From assembly GCF_029633865.1 (NCBI RefSeq), contig NC_079217.1, positions 52,576,479 to 52,640,478 of the forward strand: a DNA stretch of 64,000 nt. The letters are read 5' to 3'. Below, in pieces: positions 11,693 to 23,157 of this stretch (its first letter is position 1; every line of letters starts with the position of its first letter). A program made the translations under genes and the position numbers. The notes below the pieces were generated by a model. The model did not search any database. It was not told the origin of the DNA and was given only the letters and a program-made list of their open reading frames with translations. Origin of the DNA: Lampris incognitus. Its lineage: Eukaryota; Chordata; Actinopteri; Lampriformes; Lampridae.

Positions 11693-11825
11693 AGGCCCTG
11701 TGATGGACTGGCGGCCTGTCCAGGATGTCTCCCTGCCTGCCATTCAATGACTGCTGGGATAGACTCCAGCATCCCCGCGACCCTGAGAGCAGGATAAGCA
11801 GTTTGGATAGTGGATGGATGGATGT
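11693..11825 (+). mobile_element. SINE-A fragment (3' part)
   Basis: Starts GGCCCTGTGATGGACTGG and continues with the shared SINE-A body (GGGATAGACTCCAGCATCC, GAGAGCAGGATAAGC), ending in the GGAT tail at about 11810-11825. The tRNA-like head is absent (5' truncated). Confidence 0.7.
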
Positions 11826-11926
11826 TTTTTGTAATTCTTTTTCTATTTAGGAAAATAAGAATGCACATTGACTTACATTACTTGTACAGAAGTGAACTGA
11901 ATGAGTGGAAGATTAAAAAAACACAA

Positions 11927-11928
<2 letters not shown>

Positions 11929-11981
<53 letters not shown>

Positions 11982-12307
11982 CTTTGTTAAAAGAAACACT
12001 CAACAGTAGGGATAGTGCTCAACAAATAAGGAGCAAAATAATCCAGTGAGTCAAGTAAATTCTTTATGAGACAGTACAAGCCTGTTTCATGCCATAAGCA
12101 ATCATCAGCTGTTAATAAAGCTACTTGAGGAAAGGACATTGATGTCCTTTTCTTGAGCGAAAATGAGAGGAGAGAAGGTGGAGGCGATGAAGCTAAATGT
12201 TACATTCTCACATTCATTCACCATTCACCCTTTCCCACTGGATTATTTTGCTCCTTATTTGTTGAGCACTTTCCCTACCGTTGAGTGTTTCTTTTAACAA
12301 AGTTATC

Positions 12308-12384
<77 letters not shown>
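11929..12384. repeat. GT microsatellites flanking an inverted repeat pair
   Basis: (GT)n occupies 11929-11978 and (GT)n again 12317-12384. Between them, 11982-12048 and 12236-12303 are inverted copies of one sequence (CTTTGTTAAAAGAAACACTC and its complement). 12049-12125 continues with GAAACAGGCTTG-type sequence in reverse, a motif class seen at Penelope-like element ends. The same family recurs at 19900-19980, 28627-28760 and 28921-28975. Confidence 0.55.
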
Positions 12385-12386
<2 letters not shown>

Positions 12387-12555
12387 ACAACTATACTCCC
12401 ATGCACATATGTATATGTAAACAGAACTATATGTACATTATAACAGTGGGGTGCTTTATAGAACATGTTTTAATTCTATATTGAGATTTTTTACATTTAC
12501 AATATCACAATTTTAATGGGGGAGGGCCAGTGAAGCATTAAGCTTAACTTTATAT

Positions 12556-13290
12556 GTGGATGGCACAGCTCCTACCTTAGTGAGAAGTCTTAGTGACAAC
12601 TTTCCAAAGATCAGTAATAAAGACGCTGTAAAACTTCGGGAGCTTGGAAATCTCCAACAGGAGTTAGAGTCTGCTAAATATGAAGGTTACTTACCTGGAC
12701 TTAGCTATCTTGACACCACCCGTGGTGTAGCACCCATTGTAGACAAGTTACCTTATAGTCTCTAAGAGAAGTGGATGGCTCAAGGTTCCCAGTACAAAGC
12801 TGTACATCATGTTGCCTTTCCTCCATTCTCGTTCTTCTGTGACTTCATCTGCAGAGAGGCATGGACACACAATGATCCAAGTTTTGCTCTTTCATCAGGA
12901 AACCAAAGTTTGTTGAAACTGGAGCAGCCAGCAAAGAGGCAAGGGAAAAGCTCAGTCTACACCTCCAAGACAGAGGTCTTGCCAGATACTGTGAGTCAGA
13001 CAAGCAGTTCATGGAGTGATTTGGATGATGTTGACAAGAAATGCCCACTTCATAAGAAGCCCCATCCCCTGAAATGCTGCAGGGGATTTAGGAACAAGCC
13101 TCTAGAGGAGCATCATCTGGCCAGGAACTGCAAGGCAACCATCAAATGTAAGGAATGTGACAGTCATGCTCACATTGCAGCCCTTCATCCAGGACCACCC
13201 CCTTTAACCTCAACTGAGCATGGCGGGGAGGGCAAAGCTGAAGCACCTCAACCTGCCATCACTTCGAAGTGTACTGAAGTCTGTGGAGAT
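12556..13290 (+). pseudogene. BEL/Pao gag, C-terminal part with zinc-knuckle region
   Basis: 12556-12765 reads FPKISNKDAVKLRELGNL and YLPGLSYLDTTRG, typical of the BEL gag core. A stop at about 12763 is followed by 12775-13290 with the FPPFSFFCDFICREA block, then CPLHKKPHPLKCCRGF and CKATIKCKECDSHAH, a Cys/His-rich nucleic-acid-binding segment. It was originally continuous with 8385-9160 and is separated from it by the inserted repeats. Confidence 0.7.
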
Positions 13291-14112
13291 GGTAGAAGTA
13301 CAAGGTCCTGTTCCAAGATCTGCCTAGCTAAGGTGTACCCAGAGGGCCACCCAGAGAAGGCAGTCAAGCTCTGTGTAATCCTAGATGACCAGAGTAACAA
13401 ATTGCTTGCCAGAACTGAGTTCTTTGACCTGTTGCATGTCAAGGGAGCAAACTTGGCATACACACTACGCACCTGTGCAGGTGTGACAGAGACCACAGGG
13501 AGAAGGGCCACAGGTGTCATTGTGGAGTCCTTAGATGGAGCGACAAAGGTGAAACTGCCAACTCTGATTGAATGAAACAATATGCCAGATGACAGGGCTG
13601 CAATACCAACTGCTGAGGCAGCGCAGTGGCATGCTCACCTAAGGCCCATTGCTCATTGCAATCCAACACTGGATCCGGAAGCCCAGATTCTTCTTCTCCT
13701 GGGTCGTGACATCCTCCAGGTCCACAAAGAGTGGGAGCAATGGAATAGACCCAACAACACCCCCTTTGCACAGAGACTTGACCTGGATTGGATCATGGTT
13801 GGAGATGTCTGCCTAGGATCAGTGCACAAGCCTGCAGCTGTAAGTACTTACCGCACCCATGTTCTTGACAATGGACATCCTTCCTTTCTTCCTCCATGTC
13901 TTAACCAATTCTGCATCAAACAGAAGTTCGGTGTCAAGCCTCCACCTGAAGTTTCTCTAGCATGTGACACCCTTGTCTTTGACGACTGTACCATAGGAAG
14001 CAGCATCTTTGAAAGGTCAGAGAATGATGACAAAGTAGGACTATCTATCGAAGACAGACTCTTTTTGGAAATCATGGATAGAGAGACGTTCATGGATGAC
14101 AGCAACAGTTGA
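13291..14112 (+). pseudogene. BEL/Pao aspartic protease and start of RT (broken)
   Basis: CSKICLAKVYP precedes CVILDDQSNKLLARTEFFDL, where the Asp-containing motif matches the BEL protease active-site region. TGA at 13573-13575 interrupts one frame, which reopens in phase at 13582. ILLLLGRDILQVHKEWEQWN and LDWIMVGDVCLG are the usual protease-RT linker of BEL polyproteins. The frame ends at 14112. Confidence 0.7.
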
Positions 14113-14197
14113 GTGGTGCCGCTACCATTCAGAACATCACACCAGCGGTTCCCCAACAATAGAGACCAGGCATTAACATGCCTAAAAGAAGCCTGAG

Positions 14198-15159
14198 ATG
14201 AACACTCACTTTGTCACCTTCATGCAGAATATCTTTGATCGTGACCATGCTGAGTTAGCCTCTCCCCTGCAAGAAGGCCAGGAGTGTTGGTACTTACCTA
14301 TCGTTAGTGCTATCGACCTGTTAGCATGGACACAGGAGATGCTCACCACCTCAAATCTGAGACTTCACAAGTTTGCCTGTAACATCAAGGAAGTAATGGA
14401 AGCATTCTCCACTGAAGATCATGCAAAAGAACTTAAGGACCTTGACTTGGATGTTGATCCTATTCCTATCCAACGCAGCCTCGGACTTAGCTGGGATCTG
14501 AAGAAGGACATATTTACCTTCCGTGTAGCTGACACCAAGAAGCATTTTACATGCAGAGGGATACTCGCTACTGTCAATAGTCTCTTCGACCCACTCGGGT
14601 TTGTTGCACCCAGCACCCATCACCATCCAGGGAAAGTTCCTGCTATGCGAATTATCAAGTGAGGCTCTTGACTGGGATCCCCCCCCCCTTCCCGAAGATA
14701 CGGAAAGGGGAATGGAACATCTGGAGGAAATCTTTGCATGATCTCAAACAGCTGGAGATTCCCAGACCATTGGTTGCTGCCACCCTCTCTACAGCTCTGA
14801 GAAAGGAATGTCACATTTTCTCAGATGCTTCTGTCAAAGCAATTGCAGCAGTAGCATATCTCTGTGTCATCGACAGAGAAGGAGCATGTCACACTGGATT
14901 TGTCCTTGATAAGGCGAAGTTAGCTCGACAAGCTGCTCATACCATTCCCAGACTGGAACTGGGAGCTGCTGTTCTATCTGCAGAGATGGTCTCAAGTGAA
15001 CTGGACTTCACCCCAGATGCTGTGGAGTTTTACACAGATAGCAGAGTCATCCTGGGATACATCTATAACCAGACAAGACGTTTCTACGTCAGTAACAGAG
15101 TGCAGCATATCGGGAAGGTCTCAAGACCTGCACAATGGCATTATGTCTATGAGGCATAA
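14198..15159 (+). pseudogene. BEL/Pao RT and RNase H remnant, RT core deleted
   Basis: FVTFMQNIFDRDHAELASPL and ECWYLPIV begin the RT domain, but this is joined directly to the late-RT segment AWTQEMLTTSNLRLHKFACN. The part that would hold the catalytic Asp-Asp motif is gone. LGLSWDLKKDIFTF and SLFDPLGFVAPS follow. From 14659 another frame carries RNase H-like FSDASVKAIAAVAYLCV, ARQAAHTIPRLELGAAVL and FYTDSRVILGYI. 15160-15370 continues the family in another frame (HNPADHATR). It cannot encode a working polymerase. Confidence 0.75.
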
Positions 15160-15544
15160 CCCTGCAGATCACGCCACTCGCTCCGTGCCAGCAACTCTGT
15201 TGAGCACTATCAGCTGGTTCACAGGACCCGCTTTCCAAACAAGTGGGAAAAAAACATTTCTGGAAGAGGAAAGGTTCGACCCTATAGATTCAGACATAGA
15301 TGTGGAAAGTTGTTCTCTCGCCACCACACTATCCACAGAGAGCTCCTGTCTAGGATCCCAACGCTTCGAATGATTTTCTTCATGGAGGTCACTAGTGAGA
15401 GCCATAGCTTCTCTCATACACATCGTTCAGGCTTATAAGGCGACAGATGGTCAGGATAGAACCTGCAGATTATGACACCACTGCACAAGGCCTCGCACAG
15501 TGAAGGAACTGTTGCAAGCAAAAGCAGTAATAATCAAGAGTGTG

Positions 15545-15619
15545 CAGAGAAAGGCTTACATAGAAGAGCTTGCTTCCATTGCCAGTGGAAAAGATATTCC
15601 AAGGAACAGCATTCTGTGG
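15545..15619 (+). pseudogene. BEL/Pao integrase N-terminus, truncated
   Basis: Plus-strand translation gives KAYIEELASIASGKDIPRNS and then ILW, resembling the start of the BEL integrase region. It runs straight into the terminal repeat block at 15620, so nearly all of integrase is missing. Confidence 0.5.
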
Positions 15620-15979
15620 CCTTCAAATTCATATTCTTTAGCACCCTTTGTGGTAGTTTGTTGTAAAAAAAAACTGTGATAAATGTAAAGTGTTTTCTCA
15701 ATGGTAATTTCAGATCATGTGACATAGGTTAGAGGTCAACCGGGAAAAGTTTGCAAGAATTTCTCCATGCGTCCGACAGAAAACTCCTCCCCCGTCTTTC
15801 TTTACGTTTGTGTCTTGGAGAGCCTTTGCTGTCTTACAAGGGAAAAAAAGAAAAGAAGCGAAACAAGGACTCAGTAAAACACCTTAACTTCACTCTCGTG
15901 TTCGACTTTTCTGTGAATCCTGTTTAATAGCTATCTGTCAGTTTGTGCACAGGTGAAACACCTATCAGGGACAGAATAG
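15620..15979 (+). repeat. Right copy of the BEL terminal repeat block
   Basis: Direct repeat of 7944-8320 (CCTTCAAATTCATATTC to GGGACAGAATAG), diverged by point changes and homopolymer indels. Here it precedes the second shared block at 16371-16450, whereas on the left it follows it. Confidence 0.7.
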
Positions 15980-16103
15980 ACGGTATGCTGGTTTGAAGTA
16001 TTTATTTTAGACCATGTTTCTTATATTTTTGTACTATAAAAGAAAATGGGTTGATGCGGGTAAAATAATTTAATGATTTGTACTATGATAAATGTGTTTT
16101 ATC

Positions 16104-16226
16104 CTGTGATGGACTGGTGGCCTGTACAGGGTGTCTGCCCGCCTGCCACCCAATGACTGCTGGGATAGGCTCCAGCATCCCCACGACCCCAGTTGAGATA
16201 CGCGGCTTGGATAATAGATGGATGAA
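16104..16226 (+). mobile_element. SINE-A fragment inside the right BEL terminus
   Basis: CCTGTGATGGACTGGTGG through GGGATAGGCTCCAGCATCC to an ATGGATG tail. Head missing. It lies between the two shared BEL terminal blocks, so it inserted after the retroelement. Confidence 0.7.
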
Positions 16227-16520
16227 AATGTGTTTTATACTGCTTTCATTGCACTTTTTGTTTTATTATATTTTGGATACTGTTTTATACTGTGCATTCA
16301 TTATATTTTATGCTGTTTTTATGTTTATTATATGTTTATTATATATGATTATATTCCTTATGTTTTAATACTGAGTGAGCACGTATGCTCGGAACTGTAT
16401 GGAGAGATGCGGAGGACAAGATATGTGACTGATGCCTATGTTTTGTTTTTGTTTTTTTTCTCCTGTGAAGAAAAATAAACCCCACAGATCTCCAACTCCG
16501 GTGTATGTGCCTCACTCAAC

Positions 16521-18150
16521 TACACAATGCAGAGACAGAAAGCAGTTATTAGTCAGTTACACATGGAGATGGTCAGAATGCTTCAGAGGCCGAAAGAAAA
16601 TAGGAGGGATGTTTAGCAAATTGCTTCAGTCCAGTTTAGCTTTAGGACTGCCTTATTTGCTCAGTGCGGCATGTCTCAGCAGGGCAGTGAAGCACAAGTC
16701 ATCCTATACAAAGAGCTGTACCTAGTATAACAGACCGACATTGTAAAAAATATTCTAGTGCTGAGTTTCCTTAATCTTTCAGCTGGTGCCTTCCCATTTA
16801 AAAGGTGCAGTTTATTCTGAGTACCTTTAATCCTCTTTTTTACTTTTACAGAGACGCTGAGTAAATGAGAGTGAGTGGGTGAAAAAAGAGTAGCGGATGC
16901 TGGATTTTTATAGTCCTATTAATTAACCAAATACTGGGTTTCATGTGGTAAATTAGCCCATAGTTTAATACCCCTTGTTCTTCTCTTAGTACCGGAGTTG
17001 GGTGAATGGTGGAATGAGTGTGAGAGAGGGGTGTGTCTTTTTATTTTGATAAATAAAGTATAGATGCAGGGGGATGCAGGGTGATGAAACATGCGCCGTC
17101 TGTCCTAACAGTTTAACCTGATGAGACATCATGAATATAATACCTGCATATCTCTTTGGCTCTAAACACCGCTTTCCCAAACTATTGCTCATAAATCTTT
17201 CTCTGGCAGTCTGCTAGATGGGCATTTAGACTTACTTTGGTTCCTGCAGTGAAAATATTCAATCGGGGGCCCCAACTGATAAGGAACCACGCTGATGCCA
17301 CTAGTTGGAGATAGTCAGGAACAGCATGAAACAAACCGTAGGTGGATCAGATCTTTTCATTGCTGGCACGTACTTGCATAAAAGCACCGAGAACAGGAAA
17401 GCTGATCTGGGTTCAGTGGTATTTTTGCATACATATTTCATGAAGACTTCAGTTCTGCACAATTTATCTCTGCTATGTAAGAATACTTTAACTCGGTGCG
17501 TTGTTAAAACAGAGTTTCTGGACCAGTCTAAACCCAGTTACTAGTGTCAGAATGAGTTTTCCCTTCTGTATTCATGAATTGACTCGGAATTCTAAAGGTG
17601 TCAGATTTGATGCGTCTGACAGACAGAAAAATTAACTAAAGTCTGACTGAGATGCTTGCTCAAGATGTCATTTTATCCTCACGCCTACACTTGAATATAA
17701 ATACATATAGATCGTCTGGTGCAAGGACTTAGCCACTGAGACTGGTTTACATTAAGTGTGGCTGTATATTCAAGCAAAACACTCCACAGATTTTCTATGC
17801 ACAAAAAAAAAGAAAAGAAAAAAAAGCAACAAAAAACAGGTAATATTCTGGCACTTTGTATGTCGACACTTTCCAAACCTCAAGGCCGAAAGAAAGTCAG
17901 AGGAGCGAAACGGAGAGGGGGAAAGAGAAGGCATTTTAACTCAAAACAGATTCTCGAGTCATTTCATTCTTCTTGCTGTTATTGCTTCACTTACCTCATT
18001 CCATTGCTTCTCTCTTTCTCCGACGCTTTTTATCTGTCAAGGTCACATAGAAAATACTGTCAAGCACTCACATTCGATTGCAGTCCATTAAAAAGTCAAA
18101 CTGCTCCCATGCCAATGATGGATCCGGAGCTCTCCTCAGTGTAAAGTTGG
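16521..18150. other. Unassigned intergenic stretch
   Basis: No recognisable genes or transposon proteins. Open frames of up to about 128 codons near 17756-18144 are Lys/Arg or Ser rich, overlap each other in different frames, and carry no family motif. Treated as non-coding. Confidence 0.35.
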
Positions 18151-18159
18151 TCAACCTTA

Positions 18160-18330
18160 AAACCTCTCTCTCTCTCTCTCTCGCACGCTCTCTCTCTCTC
18201 TCTACCCGTCTCTCTCTCTCTCGCACGCTCTCTCTCTCTCTCTCTACCCGTCTCTCTCTCTCTCTCTCGCACGCTCTCTCTCTACCTGTCTGTCTGTCTG
18301 TCTGTCTCTACCTGTCTGTCTCTCTCTCTG
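18160..18330. repeat. CT-rich simple repeat with regular CGCACG and CCCGT interruptions
   Basis: Runs of CTCTCTCT alternate with GCACG and ACCCGT, then CTGTCTGT near 18285-18320. A second short CT tract lies at 18835-18865. Confidence 0.85.
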
Positions 18331-19451
18331 CTTTATTGGCATGTCAGATGAACAATATTTCCAAAGTGTCAAAATGAGAGAAATAATGCAATTCTTTAAG
18401 TTGAAAAAATAAAATAAATGGATAAATAAATAAAAAAAAACAACAAGAGAATGGCAGAAAACAGTAAACGTGTGGTTTTTTTGTTTACGTGTGTGTGTTT
18501 GTTCACGCGTGTGTTTGTTCACCTGTGTGTGCGTGTGTGTGAGCGATAGGTCTACTGTACATAGAAGAGATTAATGTTTGTTTAAGAGCAATAAAGAAAC
18601 AACAATACAGTATAAATGTAAAATGTATCAGATGTAATAAACACACAAAGTAGAGAAGTAAATCAAGAGGCGGAGCGTGAGTTGTGAGCAGACCAACCAC
18701 AGCTGTCACATGTTGCTGTGCTGCTCGTCTCATAGGCTGGGACATGCACTGGCATATCTGGCCGCCTGCTTCTATGGCGCCGAGACTAGTTACTCCTGCT
18801 AGATGCTGCATTTCAGTGTGGGCAGAGAGAATCTCTCTCTCTCTCTCGCTCTCTCTCTCTCTCTGCCCCCCCCCCCATGTCTTCCTTACTATATACAGCT
18901 GTGGTTTGACACTAGTAGGTGGCAGACCTGAGAGAGAGAGAGTGCCCTTTCATGTAGATTGTCATGATAGGTACATTTTGTAACAGTTAAGTCACTCTCA
19001 GTTCTTTTGATCGTTAGGGGTTTCTTTGGTTGTGGTCAACCGCTGCACAGCAACGCTAAGCGCTACGGATAACGCTTCAAGTGCCTCCTTATAATGACTG
19101 AGGTGATCGGTCTGTTTGTTTATTTGCTGGTTGAGTGATTGCTCAGTTGGATCTTAAAGACACACTCAAGGTGATTATCACATTTCCTTAACTTAAGTCT
19201 GTAAATTAGACCTGCGGTAATGATGACAACGGCATTGGTGTTTGGCGGGGTTGTCTCTCGTTGTCGTGTCAACACTTTCCACGTTACCGTCAACACCTAG
19301 CCTTTAAAGAGCGTGCATCTTGTGAGAGCCTGTATTACAGGAAAATCCTGTGATTAGCAAATGAGATCACTGACACAGGAAGATGATTGACGGTCACTTT
19401 AATGTTCTTTGGATGTGCCCGACAACCTACTATTGGATTTTGGTAATGTTA
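18331..19451. other. Unassigned intergenic stretch
   Basis: 18331-18480 starts CTTTATTGGCATGTCAGATG, a style seen in LINE 3' ends of fish, but no protein trace supports it. 18835-18865 is (CT)n and the rest shows no recognisable element or gene. Confidence 0.3.
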
Positions 19452-19528
19452 ATGCTGGAGCCTATCCCAGCAGTCATTGGGCGGTAGGCGGGGAGACACC
19501 CTAGACAGGCTGCCAAGCCATCACAGGG

Positions 19529-19601
<73 letters not shown>

Positions 19602-19813
19602 TGGGACAATTTAGAATGGCCGATTCACCTGACCTACATGTCTTTGGGTTTTGGGAGGAAACCAGAGCACCCAGAGGAAACCAAAGCAGACATGGGGAGA
19701 ACATGCAAACTCCACACGGAAGATGACTTGGGATGACCCACAAGGCTGGACTACCCCAGGGTTCGAACCCAGGACCTTCTTGCTGTGAGGCGACTGTGCT
19801 AATCACTGCACCA

Positions 19814-19817
<4 letters not shown>
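19452..19817 (-). mobile_element. SINE-A, nearly full length, with expanded internal (CA)n
   Basis: On the minus strand the tRNA-like head at the right end contains box A-like TAGCACAGTCG and box B GGTTCGAACCC. The body (GCATGTTCTCCCCATGTCTG, CATGTAGGTCAGGTGAATCG) and the GGCTGCCAAGCC/GGAGCCTATCC block follow. An internal (CA)n tract fills 19530-19599 where other copies have only a short GT stretch. The 3' GGAT tail is lost. Confidence 0.8.
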
Positions 19818-19850
<33 letters not shown>

Positions 19851-19856
19851 CATACA

Positions 19857-19888
<32 letters not shown>

Positions 19889-20056
19889 CGTATACATAAA
19901 ATCCAGTGAGTCAAGTAAATTCTTTGAGACTGTACAAGCCTATTTCATGCCATAAGCAATCATCAGCTGTCAGTAACGCTGCTATGTATATATAAATAAA
20001 AAATAATAAAGTAATAAAGCTACTATATATATACACACACACACATATATATATAT
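19818..20056. repeat. TA/CATA microsatellites and Penelope-like tail fragment
   Basis: (TA)n at 19818-19843 and (CATA)n at 19845-19885. 19900-19980 is then a copy of the AATCCAGTGAGTCAAGTAAA...CATGCCATAAGCAATCATC family also found near 12049-12115 and 28686. (TA/CA)n continues at 20024-20056. Confidence 0.6.
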
Positions 20057-22250
20057 CAAGATTGTTGTGTTGTAGTGTTATTCTACATGCTAAGTACGCT
20101 GAGAGAGCCATGTTTTTGCAAATATACATGGCCAAAAAACATGATTTTGATTCTGATATATATATAAACTTGAACAGGGAAGAAAACAATTTTATATTAA
20201 GGCAAGTTGCATTATAATGTATCAGCTACACAATATGCCACGAAACTGTTTGCGACGGCGAAAAATCATTCTGAATAAGTCTGTTCATGTCAAAGACAAG
20301 TTTGAACTCCCCTCATGAAAATGTCAAACTCAGTCAGTCATCCTGTAACCACGCAACACTTATTAGGAGTCCCATCTGATAAACTTGTGTGATGTGTCCT
20401 GATGCTTGTGAGTAGCGACGGAGAGCTTGTGTTGAGAGCGTGTCTTGCATGCGTGGCTTGGCTTGCATCAGACCGCCTCTCTGAGCTATTTGGCCAGGGG
20501 AAAACATGCAGGTGTGTGCAGGTTTGACAAGCCGCAGCTTGCACGCAGTGTGTGTGAGTCTTGGGGACCGAGGTGTTCTACCAACTAGAACTACCAACTA
20601 CTCAGAGGGACGGTGCATATTTGCTCGGGGGTATTTTGAGATGTATATTGGCGTGAATACAAATCAAAACATGAAGTTTCAGATCAAAATCTTCACCATA
20701 CAGACGCAGCTAGATATTGTCTCCGAACAAGGTTATACCTCACACATTTTGTGGCGTAATTTTTTGATATTTTTATCACTGGTTCAAATTTTTGGTCCCA
20801 TCCGTCACAGCTCAGCCCAGCCATTATTGCCCCATATTCTGAGGTTGTCTGCTCACTGCTAGTCTCTGCCACAGTAGTAGTAGCTTCTTGTCGATGCAAA
20901 CTTAAATTAGTAATGGATAAGCTTTGAAAATTGCAAAGCTCGGCCTATCGTGTTAATTTATGGAGCAAGCCTTTGCACGGGGCCAGTGTCATCCGAACCT
21001 TTATTTAGCTTCCTTACACAGTACGGTACGTATTTGCTATACTCGCCTCTCACCTAGGTTGCCATATTTTATAACCCCACCTTACCTGTTCTCATATAGA
21101 TGTACTGTCACCATGTGTTGTAAGTGAGATGTGCTGTGGTTGCAGTTTACATAAGGTCACGTCAAGTGCTTAACTTGCTGTAAACTTCTCAGTCAAAAGT
21201 GGTGAGTACCATTCAAGGTGTTAGAATCGATTAAAGTCACTGGCATGGGCCTCTATGGCTATCAACAGTCCTCTGCCACATGTGGAAGCCAAGGGACAAT
21301 CAATCAAGTCAATGCTGTGATCAATATAAAGTGAAAAATAAGATTATAAATCTGAATATTAATGATAAACGATCTATTAATGATCAATGATTAAAAATCT
21401 ATGAATGATACAGAGGCTGTTACCAAGTAGTTTGCTGTCAGGAAATTTTTAATCAGCTTTACTTTTTTTTGTATTTATGAAACCAAATTTTTGTTTTTGT
21501 TTTTTTGCATTTAAAGATCAATTCCAGTGACTTTAATTCAGAAAATGCCAGGGAAGCACCTGGAACGTGCGGTAAATCGATGAGACATGCTTGTTACCTG
21601 TGCATCCGCTGCAGGTCTGTGGAGTTTATGCAGCAGCCTGTTGCCACGGGAGTGCAGGCCAGGCAGAACGGCACTACGACAGGTGGCACAGAACAAACAG
21701 AGCATGCACTTTGTATCAAACCCGGTGGTGCAAAAATGAATTTGACCCACTTTAAACACAACACCGATCCACCTCCGTTTGGCATGTGCAGAATTAAATT
21801 GCAGACTAGACTAATATCATACACAACAAGGGCCCCCAAAACACCCAGCTAGCTGCAAAAGTTTTTGTTTTCCCGCCCCACTAGATCAGGCTTTTAACAA
21901 TCGAGTAAAGAACAAACTAGGGACATTTCTTTTAGAGACTAATTAAGGGAACAGGTGTTAATACCAACAAAACACATCTGTGGGACGTAATATCTTAATA
22001 ATAATAATAAGGGTAATTGGGGTTTTCTCGCTAATCTTAATGATACGTTGAGTGCTGTCTTGCTTGGGGACCAAGGCTCCTTAAAATATATTGATTACTC
22101 ATTAAACGGAAACCGTCCAGAGGTACATGTTAGCCTTGACCTTTGATTTAAATGATCAATATCCACATGTTGTTTAATTCTGGCCTTACAGGACATGCAG
22201 ACATGTAACGCAGGACTATTGACTTAATTTATTTGTGTGAAATGAAATTG
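20057..22250. other. Unassigned intergenic stretch
   Basis: No gene, structural RNA or transposon protein recognised. An open frame at 21505-21852 (115 codons) has several Cys residues but no recognisable domain and overlaps two minus-strand frames. I do not call it a gene. Confidence 0.35.
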
Positions 22251-22394
22251 TGCGTCATTTTGTTTTCATCCATTTTTTTTTTTTACCTTAACACGGTCCG
22301 AGGAATATAGTTGCTCCTGAGCCGTCATAAGACAAATCCTTAAGTTGAAGTATTCCGGAGAGTTCCTAAACAAAAGTGTGTGAGCCACACAATG
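22251..22394 (+). repeat. Local direct duplication, copy 1
   Basis: TGCGTCATTTTGTTTTCATC through GGAATATAGTTGCTCCTGAG to CACACAAT. It is repeated in the same orientation at 23224-23366 with a few substitutions. A (GT)n tract lies downstream at 22477-22511. Confidence 0.8.
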
Positions 22395-22469
22395 TCAGCC
22401 ATTTGTCTTTTTGCCGTAGGAGGAATCTTATGGGTAGGTGTCGAGGGATGTGGCTTGGTTTCTGTGAGT

Positions 22470-22514
<45 letters not shown>

Positions 22515-22994
22515 TGTTAGGAATAGTGTGAAATGTGAGAACTGGTGCTTAATGTCTTACCCGTTCCAGAAAAACTGTGAATTAATGATTACATGGGCCA
22601 TAACCTTAACCTTGACTGTAGCACACAGGAAAGTGTTGTGGGGCAGGTGGACTTACAGTCGAATGAAATGAATAGTGCGGACAGACCTCAACGACACGGA
22701 ACAGATTCTACTTCCTGTTTTGTTGATTGTGGGAGTCCTAAAGACAAACACGAGCCAGTATTTTGGGGCCACTCAGTCATAGTGTTTTTGAATCAAATGA
22801 TCACATTTGCTATTGATCACAATAGCCAATAATAGTTGAATATTCAAATCAGTAGGCCCCTTGGTTGACAGGCAATTCATGGTCAGCATGAAAATACACA
22901 CGATACACTAAAGCAGCTGCCATAGAGAAATGTATGACATATAGGATATAGACACACACCTCAAGTCAAGTCAGGCTACTGGCTACTGGAATTT

Positions 22995-23005
22995 TGTGTG
23001 TGTGT

Positions 23006-23070
<65 letters not shown>
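22995..23070. repeat. (GT)n microsatellite
   Basis: Near-pure GT run, one ACG interruption at the left end. Confidence 0.95.
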
Positions 23071-23075
<5 letters not shown>

Positions 23076-23157
23076 AGGGTCAGTATTCTGGTATAGTTTG
23101 GCATCTGTGCAACCAGAACTCCTTATAATGTCTAAATAGCTATTAGAGCCTGGGTAG

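Larger units (their letters stand above)
7459..16520 (+). mobile_element. Decayed BEL/Pao LTR retrotransposon with nested insertions
   Basis: BEL-type gag, protease, RT and RNase H fragments lie in order on the plus strand between related terminal segments. A block of about 370 bp is shared by 7944-8320 and 15620-15979. A second block (GAGTGAGCACG...ATGGAGAGATG) is shared by 7459-7485 plus 7847-7900 and by 16371-16450. Right of the latter, AATAAA at about 16473 may be the LTR poly-A signal. Frames are broken many times, the RT catalytic core and most of integrase are missing, and gag is split by about 3.3 kb of other repeats. Exact LTR ends could not be set. Confidence 0.75.

Noticed and set aside
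21505-21852. 115-codon Cys-containing frame
   Set aside because: No recognised domain, overlapped by antisense frames, no splice or promoter context.
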